Source: DASPLX01 sp035627375
GTDB taxonomy: Bacteria; Pseudomonadota; Gammaproteobacteria; Burkholderiales; Burkholderiaceae_D
Length of the DNA stretch: 64,000 nt
Reading direction: 5' to 3'
Assembly: GCA_035627375.1 (NCBI GenBank)
Contig: DASPLX010000086.1
Span: 25,359-89,358 of the forward strand
Shown piece after piece: positions 1 through 11,211 of this stretch; position 1 is the stretch's first letter, and each line of letters begins with the position of its first letter. The notes beneath the pieces are model-generated. The model was not told where the DNA came from. It saw only the letters and a list, made by a program, of their open reading frames with translations, and searched no databases. A program made the position numbers and the translations under genes.

Positions 1-290
1 TCCTGGAGACGCATGCCGGACACGAAACGGCGCCAGGATTGGCGGTCGACTTCGCCCTGTGCATGGAATAGCGCCGCGGCGCTATGGAGCGCCTGGGAAT
101 ACACGCCGATGCGTTGCCGCATGACGCGCTCGATCGTGGTCGCACGAGCGGCGAAATCGCTTTCCAGCTGCTGCCGATAGCCGCGAACGCTGTGATCCCA
201 CAACATCAGCGTCAAGATCAGGCCGACGCAACAAACAGCGACGGCAGGCATCGCCCACCAGCGCATCATGCGCCTTGCCGCGACATCCAT
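1..290 (-). CDS. CHASE-domain membrane sensor protein, N-terminal part only
   Basis: Only the first ~96 codons are in the window; the rest lies beyond the left edge. Starting at the ATG at 290, a short basic stretch is followed by a hydrophobic helix (about residues 13-32). The rest matches the opening of CHASE ligand-sensing domains: an arginine-rich helix with TTIERVMRQRIGVYSQALHS, then AALFHAQGEVDRQSWRRFV. CHASE domains sit in the periplasm between two membrane helices and feed cytoplasmic histidine kinase, GGDEF or EAL output modules. Which output module this protein carries cannot be seen here. The family call is confident; the exact start is less so because another ATG pair lies eight codons downstream. 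Confidence 0.7.
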   Translation of the reverse strand, partial: MDVAARRMMRWWAMPAVAVCCVGLILTLMLWDHSVRGYRQQLESDFAARATTIERVMRQRIGVYSQALHSAAALFHAQGEVDRQSWRRFVSGMRLQ

Positions 291-483
291 GCATTTTCCC
301 CTGAAACACGAACGGCTGTGATATCGCCGGGTGCTGGTTATTGATCGATCCAACGCACGCCTGCCGCGCAACGCTTTCGCATGCGTGGCGCAGGAACGCG
401 ATGTTAATTAATTGATTATAAAAGGGGCGCAATCCGCCGTCCACGCGCGTGCGCGGCATGCACTGCGCTCCATCGCTCCCGCT

Positions 484-741
484 TCAGGCGACGCTTTCGC
501 CGAACAATTCGTCGACGCGGCAGCCAAGCACCTTGAGCAGCCCGTTGAGCAGGGCGACGTTCAAGTGCTGGGCCCGATTGTCGACCACGCGGATCAGCTG
601 CGGATGGGAGATCTCGACGCCGGCTTCGATCAGGAGACGATGCAGCGCCGCGACGGAACGAATGCCGCGTTCGGCCATGCAAACGCGGACACGCAGCATG
701 ATGCTGCGCTCAGATGTTGAATTAGCAATATTTGTATCCAT
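484..741 (-). CDS. Small XRE/Cro-CI family transcriptional regulator
   Basis: An 85-residue protein that is almost entirely one Cro/CI-type helix-turn-helix domain of the short HTH_26 kind. It has the helix-rich core MLRVRVCMAERGIRSVAALH, then a recognition-helix region around ISHPQLIRVVDNRA, and ends LLKVLGCRVDELFGES, the usual closing of this family (leucine helix followed by DELF). It probably binds DNA as a dimer. Upstream of its start lies a perfect 6-bp inverted repeat at 754-771 that could be its own operator. Its target and signal are unknown. It stands alone, with a divergent small gene upstream. Confidence 0.8.
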   Translation of the reverse strand: MDTNIANSTSERSIMLRVRVCMAERGIRSVAALHRLLIEAGVEISHPQLIRVVDNRAQHLNVALLNGLLKVLGCRVDELFGESVA

Positions 742-753
742 AAGTCGTACCTC

Positions 754-771
754 ACTACGACGGGACGTAGT
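754..771. promoter_or_regulatory. Inverted repeat, candidate operator of the XRE regulator
   Basis: ACTACG, six unmatched bases, then CGTAGT: a perfect 18-bp dyad 13 bases upstream of the XRE start codon. Its position and size fit an autoregulatory Cro/CI operator, but no second copy was found, so the role is inference. Confidence 0.35.
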
Positions 772-951
772 TTACGTCGCCGCTCCCCGGATGACAAGTT
801 CGGTACGCTGTCGCAAAAAAACATCCACCTTTGATATTTTCTTGCATGGCATGATTGTTTTTTCAAAAAAGTGATGGCACAATGCCACGTATTCGTTCAT
901 CGCACCGGCGGCGAACATTTTGTCCAACCCATTTTTTTACAGGAGATCGAC

Positions 952-1188
952 GTGAAAGCACTGGCGCAACAACTGATGGCACAGAAACGACGCTGCGCGT
1001 CGGCTCTGGCATCGTGCGCCGCGATGCTGCATGCATATCTCATGGCACAGCCGGTCGTGTCCGGAATTGCCGGCCTGTCTTCCAAACGCCTGGAATCCCG
1101 CTCCGTCATCGGCAACGGCGTCTTTGGCTTCAATTGGAATACAGGCATCACATCATCCGGGGGAAATCCCCAGGTCGCAGGAGGATAA
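952..1188 (+). CDS. Small Gly/Ser-rich C-terminal peptide, function unknown
   Basis: A 78-residue protein read from GTG at 952, chosen because AGGAGA lies five bases upstream; the frame also has an ATG at 871 with no good ribosome-binding site. The N-terminal ~35 residues are helical, Ala-rich and Cys-containing (two Cys). The C-terminal ~25 residues are rich in Gly, Asn and Ser (GNGVFGFNWNTG and SSGGNPQVAGG). The shape, a helical leader followed by a Gly-rich tail, is that of a secreted or processed peptide, but no modifying enzyme is adjacent. A strong terminator 35 bases downstream shows it ends its own transcript. I do not recognise it. Confidence 0.5.
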   Translation: MKALAQQLMAQKRRCASALASCAAMLHAYLMAQPVVSGIAGLSSKRLESRSVIGNGVFGFNWNTGITSSGGNPQVAGG

Positions 1189-1222
1189 GAGACTGCGACA
1201 GATCGAAAGATCAGGCTCAAGG

Positions 1223-1261
1223 CCCGGATGATCCCGAAAGGACATCCGGGCTTTTTGTTTT
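1223..1261 (+). terminator. Rho-independent terminator after the small peptide gene
   Basis: CCCGGATG, a 12-base loop, CATCCGGG, then CTTTTTGTTTT: an 8-bp perfect GC-rich stem with a U-rich tail. Confidence 0.85.
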
Positions 1262-1836
1262 GGCCGTCGATATGCGATTCGTTCGTGTTTGTCCTTGCAG
1301 TTCGCAGTACCCGTCCGCCGTTCCGGCGGACCAGCAGTGAAGCCCTCCGCAAGGAGGCCGTCCCCGGACAGACCGGATGCGACGACGATCTTTGAAATCG
1401 AAATGATCGAAGGATGACTTCGGGTGTATCGGCAAGCGCGCCTCACCGCGCTTGCCCGTACCGCCGCCCTTCAAGCGCGCTTTTTCAAAAGGTGCATGGC
1501 CCAGCCAGGGCCGTGTTCCGCCCGAAGAAGCGCCACCGACCGTCATCCCTCGCCACGCCAGCCAAGCATTCTTCCGGTTCGAAGACCGCACCTTCGGACA
1601 AGCATGCGCTCAGGGCTGCCCGGATCACAGTGTTGCGGCTGCCGGGCGGTCAAACCGTACTGCAAGGACCCTTTGAGCGGGACGCCTTGCCTCAAGAATG
1701 CTTGGCTGGATTGGCGAACGATCCGACGACCAAGCAGCGCGGGGTGCCCCATCCGTTCCTCACAACGGATGATGCCGGACCAACCGGGATGCGCTGCACC
1801 AGTTTTGCAAGCACTTACCCAGGAAAGGAGGCACCC
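1262..1836. other. Non-coding stretch with hairpins
   Basis: No convincing gene in 575 bases; the open frames lack coding character and ribosome-binding sites. It holds two adjacent perfect hairpins (1313-1331, 8-bp stem; 1344-1357, CCTCC-GCAA-GGAGG with a GNRA-type loop) and the repeat element 1545-1722. A small structured RNA is possible but not shown. Confidence 0.5.
1545..1722. repeat. Element bounded by 29-bp inverted repeats (MITE-like)
   Basis: The arms 1545-1573 and 1694-1722 are inverted copies matching at 25 of 29 positions. Their inner 16 bases (CCAGCCAAGCATTCTT and its complement) are perfect. The 120-base interior has no gene. Size and layout fit a miniature inverted-repeat transposable element or a large RNA stem. 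No flanking target duplication was identified. Confidence 0.5.
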
Positions 1837-2010
1837 ATGAGCATCGAAGAAAAGGCCAAGGATGGCGCCACCACCGCAACCTTCGTCGAGTACAAGGACG
1901 GTGAACTTTGGTATCGCACGGCGCCCGGATTCGAATATCCGGCCCCCGCCTCGCGCTCCGAGGAAGCCGTCTTGCTGGCGCAAGCGCAGGCCATGCAATT
2001 CCTGCGCTGA
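1837..2010 (+). CDS. Small conserved-looking cytoplasmic protein, unknown
   Basis: A 57-residue protein starting at ATG 1837, five bases after the very strong site AGGAAAGGAGG; a long in-frame upstream extension lacks such a site. The sequence is acidic with a VEYKDGELWYRTAPGFEYP core and an Ala/Gln-rich helical end (LAQAQAMQFLR). No membrane segment or signal peptide. I do not recognise the family; the ribosome-binding site is the main evidence that it is a real gene. Confidence 0.6.
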   Translation: MSIEEKAKDGATTATFVEYKDGELWYRTAPGFEYPAPASRSEEAVLLAQAQAMQFLR

Positions 2011-2159
2011 GAGTCTTCGGTTTCACCACGGCGGCGGGCCGGCGTCGAGCTGCAGTTCCCGGATAGGGTTCGCGGCTCTTCCGCCCTCCGCCGCCGGCAA
2101 GCCGTCATGCATTACCGAAAGTCTGTGTGCATGACCCCGGAGGCAACCGGGACTTCTTC

Positions 2160-2196
2160 AACGCCCGCCCCTTTGCGAAGACGGCGGGCGTTTTTT
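2160..2196. terminator. Strong terminator, possibly bidirectional
   Basis: AACGCCCGCC, a 12-base loop, then GGCGGGCGTT and a run of Ts. It lies 150 bases after the 57-residue gene and just before the end of the opposing atpE gene. A second perfect stem (GTCATGCA at 2104-2111 with TGCATGAC at 2128-2135) precedes it, so the 2011-2196 segment could be a structured 3' UTR or a short RNA. Confidence 0.8.
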
Positions 2197-2206
2197 CAGA
2201 TCGCCC

Positions 2207-2449
2207 TCAACCGGCGAACGGGTTGGCGAACGCGAACAGCATCGCGACCCCGACGCCAATCAAAAAGTTCGCATCGATTAGGCCGGCCAGCAGGAACATC
2301 TTGACCTGCAGCGCATTCATGAATTCCGGTTGCCGAGCCGACGCCTCGAGATAGCGTCCGCCCATGATCGCGATACCGATACAAGCGCCGATCGCCCCCA
2401 GGCCGATGATCAGTCCGCATGCAAGCGCGACGAAAGCGACATTGGTCAT
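2207..2449 (-). CDS. atpE: ATP synthase F0 subunit c, orphan copy
   Basis: An 80-residue proteolipid with two membrane helices. The first carries the Gly-rich packing motif (GLIIGLGAIGACIGIAIMGG); the polar loop RQPEFMN follows. The second carries the proton-binding carboxylate as Asp59 in LAGLIDANFLIGVG. In the F1F0 ATP synthase this subunit forms the rotating membrane ring. The start at 2449 is supported by AGGAGGA just upstream. No other atp gene is nearby, although atpE normally lies inside the atpBEFHAGDC operon. This is either a second copy or a relocated gene. All key residues are intact. Confidence 0.85.
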   Translation of the reverse strand: MTNVAFVALACGLIIGLGAIGACIGIAIMGGRYLEASARQPEFMNALQVKMFLLAGLIDANFLIGVGVAMLFAFANPFAG

Positions 2450-2853
2450 TTCTTCCTCCTGACAGTAATACAAATCCAAGAGCGGATTTGCGACGTGCGC
2501 TCGGCGCCGTTCCGCTCTACCTGCTTGCATGATCGGGCCTGACGCCGCCGCGCTCAATTACGTCCCGGGTAATGAAGATCTGTTCCGTCATGCGGCATCG
2601 ACACCGCGTTTCCGCTCATTGCTCGCCGACACCGGCAACGCGCTCTTGATACGTCGCAAACGAGTGAGTAAAGCCGCTTTGTGGCTATACCAATTTTGCT
2701 AATGTGACGCTTGCTTTTCAGTTGAGATCATAGGGAATCCCTGCTTTCCGAGAACGTCTCACCGATAGCGATGGAAAGACGCCGCGCGCAAGCGATGCCT
2801 CTCGAGGCGTGCGCGGCGGCCCGTCGTTACTTATCCGAGAGGTCCGAACTGAC
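2450..2853. other. Divergent intergenic region with a hairpin
   Basis: 404 bases between the divergent atpE and PAS/GGDEF/EAL genes, presumably carrying both promoters, though no clear -35/-10 pair could be picked. A perfect hairpin (CAAATCC at 2471-2477 with GGATTTG at 2484-2490) lies in the atpE leader. Confidence 0.4.
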
Positions 2854-5745
<2,892 letters not shown>

Positions 5746-5864
5746 CTAGAGGCTGATCTTCTCCAGCCGCCGAAGTCCTCGTTTACCCGATCGCAAGCCC
5801 GAGATTGCCACGGGCGCCGTTCCGTGGCAGCATGCGTGCACTCCGTGCCGGCGCGACTTTCCAG

Positions 5865-6047
5865 ATGAAGATGGAGCAGCAACATTACCTGATCTTGATA
5901 TCGATGACCGCAGCGGGTTTCGGCATCGGTGCTTCGGCCGCCTGGCTTTTAGGATTACATACCTGGCCGGAAGCGAAATCCTTCGTTTCACTCGGCACCG
6001 TCTCCGGCTGGGCCGTGGGCAAGCTGATGACGCATCAACCCGACTGA
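5865..6047 (+). CDS. Possible small membrane protein
   Basis: About 60 residues from ATG 5865, with a Gly/Ala-rich hydrophobic segment (LILISMTAAGFGIGASAAWL) and a second weakly hydrophobic segment. It lies eight bases upstream of the solute-binding-protein gene, so they could share a transcript. No good ribosome-binding site and no family recognised; it may be read from one of several ATGs between 5805 and 5871. Confidence 0.4.
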   Translation: MKMEQQHYLILISMTAAGFGIGASAAWLLGLHTWPEAKSFVSLGTVSGWAVGKLMTHQPD

Positions 6048-6054
6048 CCGGCGC

Positions 6055-7857
6055 ATGCGTTTCCGATCCGGCATGCAAGCCTGGTTCCGGCCGCGGCATT
6101 TCATCTCGGCGTTGGCGGCTTGCGCCGCTTGCCTTACGGCGCTTCCGCTCCTCGCCGCCGATATGGGGAAAACCCTGCGTGTCCTCATCGTCAGCGGCGA
6201 GACCAGCTTCGACCCGGCCGTCGCCTCCGATCTCAACACGCTGAGCATCAACGAGAACCTGTTCGATCCCCTGCTGCGCTACGACTATCTCGCGCGGCCG
6301 GTAAAGCTGCGGGCCAATACGGCGCGCGATCTGCCGGAGACGGAAAGCGACGGCAAGACTTATACCTTCCATCTGCAGCGAGGCATCCGCTTCGCGGCAT
6401 CGCCGGCATTCCAAGGCAAGTCGCGCGAATTGACGGCGCACGATTATGTCTACAGCATCAAGCGCCTTTACGATCCGAAACTGAAATCGCCGTGGCTATT
6501 CCTGTTCGACGGCTTGATCGCCGGCGATGAGGCGCTCAAGCGCGAACCATTCGATATCGACCGGCCGATCGACGGTTTGCAGGCGCTCGACCGACACACC
6601 TTGCGCATACGTCTCACCCGGCCCGACAACAATTTCCTCTTCAAGATGGCGATGCCTGCCACCGCCGCCGTCGCACGCGAAGCCATCGAAGCCTATGGCG
6701 CCGACGCCGGCAACCATCCGGTCGGCACCGGCCCCTATCTGATCGCGGAATGGCAGCGCAGCAGCCGCATCGTGCTGCGGGCGAACCCCGATTTCCGGGC
6801 GACGATATTCGATCATGCGCCACCCGCCCACGCCGAAGACCGGGACATCGCATCGTCCCTGCGAGGCCGGCGCCTGCCCCTGATCGGCCGCATCGATATC
6901 CGCGTCGTCGACGAACCCCAGCCGCGCCTGCTCGGCTTCCTGCAGCGGGAATTCGATATCCTGGAACAGGTGCCGCCGGCCCTGATCGACAAGGTCATGG
7001 CGAACGGCAAGCTGAAGCCGGAACTTGCCGCGCGACGCGTACGCCTGGCGCTGTCCGCGCCGCTGCAAACTTATTACCTGTGGATGAACATGGATGATCC
7101 GGTGCTCGGCGGCTACGGCAAGGACAGGATCGCCTTGCGCCGCGCCATCGCCTTGAGCTACGACCGCGATGAAGATATCCGGCTGCTCGAACACGGCCTG
7201 GCCTTGCCCGCGCATTCGCCGCTGCCGCCGGATGTGCTCGGTCACGACCCCGGCTATCGCAGTCCGGTGCGCCGCGATACCGAACTCGCGAATGCCCTGC
7301 TCGATCGCTTCAGCTACGCGCGCGGCCGCGACGGCTACCGCAACACTCCGGAAGGCAAGCCGCTGATCTTGACGATGCATACGCTCGCGTCGAGCGCGGG
7401 CCGGCTACGCGACGAATTCTGGCGCCGCAATCTCGATGCGATCGGCGTGCGCGTCGAGTTCAAGAGCGACAAGCATGGAGAGATCATCAAGGCGGCGCGG
7501 CTCGGCAAAGTCCAGATGTACGAAACCAACTGGATCGCCGATTTTCCCGACGGCGAGAATTTCTTCCAATTGCTCTACGGCCCCAACAGCGGACGCGTCA
7601 ACTATGCACGCTTCCGGCAGCCGGCATTCGACCGCCTTTACGAGGAGGCCGGCCGTCTTCGCGATTCGCCGCAGCGTACCCGGCTGTATGATGCGATGAC
7701 GCAATCGCTGCACATGTATGCGCCTTGGGTCTTGCGCATTCATCCACTATCGGCCGACCTGCACCAGCCATGGGTACGGCATTACAAGCGTCATCCCGTC
7801 GAGCTGACCAACTGGCGTTATCTCGATATCGACGACGCCTCGCGGAGCCCGCAGTGA
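6055..7857 (+). CDS. Family 5 extracellular solute-binding protein (oligopeptide-type ABC transporter)
   Basis: A 600-residue periplasmic binding protein. The N-terminus has a signal peptide (hydrophobic core ISALAACAACLTALPLLA, cleavage expected before AD at ~36). The mature part opens TLRVLIVSGETSFDPAVASD and ENLFDPLLRYD, the signature of the SBP_bac_5 family, followed by KTYTFHLQRGIRF and VGTGPYLIAEW, also typical. Such proteins bring peptides, nickel or other solutes to an ABC permease. No permease or ATPase gene is nearby, so partner and ligand are unknown; orphan receptors of this type are common. Start at 6055; ATG 6073 is an alternative. Confidence 0.87.
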   Translation: MRFRSGMQAWFRPRHFISALAACAACLTALPLLAADMGKTLRVLIVSGETSFDPAVASDLNTLSINENLFDPLLRYDYLARPVKLRANTARDLPETESDGKTYTFHLQRGIRFAASPAFQGKSRELTAHDYVYSIKRLYDPKLKSPWLFLFDGLIAGDEALKREPFDIDRPIDGLQALDRHTLRIRLTRPDNNFLFKMAMPATAAVAREAIEAYGADAGNHPVGTGPYLIAEWQRSSRIVLRANPDFRATIFDHAPPAHAEDRDIASSLRGRRLPLIGRIDIRVVDEPQPRLLGFLQREFDILEQVPPALIDKVMANGKLKPELAARRVRLALSAPLQTYYLWMNMDDPVLGGYGKDRIALRRAIALSYDRDEDIRLLEHGLALPAHSPLPPDVLGHDPGYRSPVRRDTELANALLDRFSYARGRDGYRNTPEGKPLILTMHTLASSAGRLRDEFWRRNLDAIGVRVEFKSDKHGEIIKAARLGKVQMYETNWIADFPDGENFFQLLYGPNSGRVNYARFRQPAFDRLYEEAGRLRDSPQRTRLYDAMTQSLHMYAPWVLRIHPLSADLHQPWVRHYKRHPVELTNWRYLDIDDASRSPQ

Positions 7858-8070
7858 TCTCCAGGATGGATCGCGCGGCGCGAACGAATCCGCTCTCGAT
7901 TAACAGGTAATAGTGCGTGCGCTTACTCTTATCCGCCTGATATCGAAACTGTCGCCGCTCGGCGACAAACGAAATGTTTTCCACTTGCGCCAACCGAGAT
8001 TTTCGCTTCTGCCATTTCATTTGTCGCGTTTGCCGCGCAGAATTCAAGCATGCAATCAGGAGAGGCGAAA

Positions 8071-8316
8071 ATGGACAAGGAAGACGCGATCGAAGTCATG
8101 AGCCATTTGGCCGACAAATTACAAGACTCTCTGGCCATCGAAGACATGGTTTCCGCCTATGCGGAATTCCTTGCGCATATCAAGGCGAGCGTCACCGAGG
8201 AAGACTTTGCCTTTCTCGCAACGGTCGGCGCCATGATCTATCAAAAGGGCTTTCGCGAATACGACTCCGGCGTCCAGACCGATCTGCTGATGGCGCGCCT
8301 GCGCCAGATCGCATAA
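8071..8316 (+). CDS. Small helical hypothetical protein
   Basis: An 81-residue acidic, helical, soluble protein starting MDKEDAIEVMSHLADKLQ. The start at 8071 has CAGGAGAGG at a good distance; an ATG seven codons upstream does not. No signal peptide and no family recognised. Upstream, a perfect hairpin (TGTCGCC-GCTC-GGCGACA, 7950-7967) separates it from the solute-binding-protein gene, so it probably has its own promoter. Confidence 0.6.
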   Translation: MDKEDAIEVMSHLADKLQDSLAIEDMVSAYAEFLAHIKASVTEEDFAFLATVGAMIYQKGFREYDSGVQTDLLMARLRQIA

Positions 8317-8431
8317 GCCGGAACATCGCTTTACTCCCATCCTTCGCGGGAGCCGGATGCCGCGATGTCAAAAGCGCTATCATCTCGATGAATCTTCTCT
8401 CGACGACCGCTTTCGACGACATCCGCTCTCC

Positions 8432-9262
8432 ATGCTCAAGACGCCTCCTTCATTCCTTCCGCTGCACAGCGCCCGGCCGCACGACGAAGCTTACAGCTTC
8501 ATTTTCCGCGGCGACGAACTACTGGTGCACGCCACGCATTTCCTGCTTCCAGACGCGGCCGCCTGCAGCCTGCTCGGCGTGACCGGCGATGCGACGCATG
8601 CCGTCGGACTGTGGCAAGAGCGCTATTGCCGCACCGCCTGGGTCGGACGCGATGCGGAGGCCGCGCCGGGCTATGAATTCCGCAAGCTGCGTTCGCTGTT
8701 CGGCACCCTCGACGATGCGATGATGGCGATCGCGGGGCGGGCATACCAGATCGCCGAATGGGCGCGCACGCACCGCTATTGCGGCGCCTGCGCCGCGCCG
8801 ATGGAAGTCTCCGCGAACGAGCATTGCATGCAATGCCGGCAGTGCGGGATGACGGCCTATCCGCGGATCTCGCCGGCGATGATGGTGCTGATCAAGAAGG
8901 GCGACGCGATCCTGCTGGCCAGGCATGCGCAATCCCCGACCGGCCGCTATTCGGCCTTGGCCGGCTTTCTCGAACCCGGCGAATCGGTGGAGGACGCGAT
9001 CCACCGCGAAGTCTTCGAGGAGGTGGGCCTCAAGGTGCGCGACCTCCGTTATTTCGGCAGCCAATCGTGGCCGTTCCCGCATTCGTTGATGATCGCCTTC
9101 ACGGCGGAGTACGAATCCGGCGAGATCGCGCCGGATCCGAACGAAATCGCCGAGGCGCGCTGGTACGGTCCGGAAGACGAACTGCCGCCGATCCCATTCA
9201 ACATCTCGATCGCCTACGCCCTCATCAACGCGCATCTGCCCCGCATGCAGGCGAAACCTTGA
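8432..9262 (+). CDS. nudC: NADH pyrophosphatase (NAD-capped RNA hydrolase) NudC
   Basis: A 276-residue Nudix enzyme. The N-terminal NUDIX-like domain is followed by a four-Cys zinc ribbon (CGAC at ~117 and CMQCRQC). The Nudix box starts at about residue 177 (GFLEPGESVEDA, HREVFEEVGL), and the NudC-specific SQSWPFPHSLM motif comes just after it. The enzyme splits NAD(H) into NMN(H) and AMP and removes NAD caps from RNA; zinc binding and the Nudix metal site are complete. It is transcribed alone. Start taken at ATG 8432; an upstream ATG would add 25 residues not typical of the family. Confidence 0.95.
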   Translation: MLKTPPSFLPLHSARPHDEAYSFIFRGDELLVHATHFLLPDAAACSLLGVTGDATHAVGLWQERYCRTAWVGRDAEAAPGYEFRKLRSLFGTLDDAMMAIAGRAYQIAEWARTHRYCGACAAPMEVSANEHCMQCRQCGMTAYPRISPAMMVLIKKGDAILLARHAQSPTGRYSALAGFLEPGESVEDAIHREVFEEVGLKVRDLRYFGSQSWPFPHSLMIAFTAEYESGEIAPDPNEIAEARWYGPEDELPPIPFNISIAYALINAHLPRMQAKP

Positions 9263-9560
9263 ATCGCCATCCGCGTCAAGGCGCCGCGCTGCCGCGCGAC
9301 AAGCTGTCCTGCCGCGGCGCGGTCGCATTACAAAAACACATAAAAAACGCTTCCATAACACCGGCGATTCACTGTTAACAACTCTTCGAGTTGGGAATTG
9401 TCAAAGCAATTGTTATGCGACTACACAATCATCGAGTGTGGTTTGTCGTTCGATTCACTATGGCGAGGCGGCCGGTGATCCGCCATGAGCGTTCTTATAG
9501 CCGGTCTCTCGAATTCTCTATGCACCCGTCGCCGCACCGCGATTATCAATGGAGTTCGAT

Positions 9561-10049
9561 ATGTCCAATCTGCAATCCGCAAAATCCGCTATCAAGGCCG
9601 AAATCGCCCATGCGAAGGAAGGGCTCAACTTTTACAAATCGCGCGTGGAAATCCTGGAACAGACGCTTTCCCAGTTGGATAGCGTCGGCGCGCCGGAAAC
9701 CACGCCGGCCAGTCGCGGCAGAAAGGCGCGCAAACATGCGCAGGCGCCCGCATCCAACGGCAGAACCGGACGCCAGAGACGCGGGCGCAAGGCGCAAGCC
9801 GAAGCCGGCCAGGAATTGCCGTTCACCGGGGGCGATTACTGGTTCAATCTCATTGGCGACGAACCGCGCTCCGCCGCCGAGATTCTCAAGGCCGCCGTCG
9901 ACTCGCTCGGCTTCGAACCGAGCAAGGAGCAGGTGCAAAAGCTGCGGCAGCGTTTGACGCCGGCATTGCAAGGCCTGCTGGAAACGAAACGGATCCAGGA
10001 TTCCGGCGCCGGCCGTGAGCGTCGTTATTTTCTGGCGCAGGAAAGCTGA
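9561..10049 (+). CDS. Coiled-coil, basic-linker, winged-helix-like protein
   Basis: A 162-residue protein in three parts: a coiled coil (about residues 5-40), a basic linker with RGRKARKH and RQRRGRKAQ (residues ~50-80), and a C-terminal helical domain (RSAAEILKAAVDSLG, then ERRYFLAQ) that looks like a winged helix. The linker resembles nucleic-acid-binding tails of nucleoid proteins. Start 9561 is supported by GGAG six bases upstream. The 298-base leader is AT-rich and holds a perfect hairpin (CAACTC-TTC-GAGTTG, 9379-9393). A DNA-binding role is inference; no family name can be given. Confidence 0.65.
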   Translation: MSNLQSAKSAIKAEIAHAKEGLNFYKSRVEILEQTLSQLDSVGAPETTPASRGRKARKHAQAPASNGRTGRQRRGRKAQAEAGQELPFTGGDYWFNLIGDEPRSAAEILKAAVDSLGFEPSKEQVQKLRQRLTPALQGLLETKRIQDSGAGRERRYFLAQES

Positions 10050-10179
10050 GGCGGATTCGCCGGGCGTGGGGGCTCGATGAACGTCAAAGCCTCCATGCCG
10101 GCGCGCCCTTCTGGCATACGGCAGGCCGTGCCTCAAGTGCAAGAAGTTTCCTCGACACGAACGTGTTTTGTGTATCCGC

Positions 10180-11020
10180 CTAGATTCGCAACGCCGCCCG
10201 CCGGTAGATCGACGGCGTCACCCCGTGATTCATGGCGAAGAAGCGCGTGAACTGGGATTGCGCGCGAAAACCCATCTCGTCCGCGATCGCGCCCAGGGAG
10301 TTGCGTCCTTCCGCCACCTGCCGATATGCCTCTTCCATCCGCAGCATGTTCCGGAACAGCGCGGGCGTCAGGGAAGTGTTTTGCCTGAACAATTCGAAGA
10401 AATGCGCGCGTGACAGGCCGACTTCCTTCGCGATGCGCTCCAGACCGCTGTCTCCGGCACGGACGATATCCGCCGCCATCCATTCGAGCGCGCGGCGGAT
10501 GCGATGGTCGGAAACCTGCGGTGCGAACGCGCCGCCAGGCCGCACTTCATTCCAACGCGAATTCCCGGTCACGATCTCCGTCATCAATGCTTCGACCAGT
10601 GCAACGATTCGCCCGCGATCAGTGCGCACGGCAGCGAGCTCTTCCGCGATTTGGAAGGCGTCGAGCCGCGCGCATAGGCAGCTCGGCGCATGGCCGGCGG
10701 AAGAAGTCGTACCGGCCGGCGCCGGAAAACAGGCGGTCGATCCGCGCCAGCCACGCCGGCTCGATATACAGGGCAAGAATCGTCGATCCCCGCAAGCCCG
10801 GCGGATAGGGATAGGAATGCGAACGCCAGGAGCCGACCAGCACGGCGGTTCCGTCGTGCAACGGATAGCGGCGCCTGCCGACTTCGAACTCGCTATCCGC
10901 CCCATCGACCTTGAGCAGCACGTGGCATTGCGGATGCGCATGCTCGATCACCGGCCGGTCCACATCGAGAACCGAGATCCGGCCGAATTCGCCGACGGCA
11001 ATGGAAAGCGCGGTAGTCAT
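10180..11020 (-). pseudogene. AraC-family transcriptional regulator split by a frameshift
   Basis: The first half, from ATG 11020, encodes an AraC-type cupin sensor domain (DVDRPVIEHAHPQCHVLLKV, then RRYPLHDGTAVLVG). After the segment FFRRPCAELPMRA the match continues in another frame as RLDAFQIAEELAAV and runs to an intact two-HTH AraC DNA-binding domain (GLERIAKEVGLSRAHFFELF and SLGAIADEMGFRAQSQFTRF) ending at 10180. The change of frame falls in the GCGCGCGG run near 10,670-10,690, consistent with one inserted or lost base. It may be a recent pseudogene or a sequencing error in a GC-rich run. Undisrupted it would be ~280 residues, normal for the family. Confidence 0.8.
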
Positions 11021-11211
11021 CGTCTTGCTTCATGCGGGGAACAAGCGGCATGCCGCCGGCAAGATACCGCTTCCCCGGTCCGCCAATTTACCATGGAGTC
11101 CGATTATTTCTCGCCCGGTCGGAATATCTCGACGGCGATGGATCGGGTGCGGGCGTTTAGGGCTAGAGTAAGGGAAACCAACCGCTTTTCCCTATCCCAA
11201 GGAGGATGCCC

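Noticed and set aside
8357..8431. 25-residue N-terminal extension of NudC
   Set aside because: Not found in the family and no ribosome-binding site before ATG 8357.
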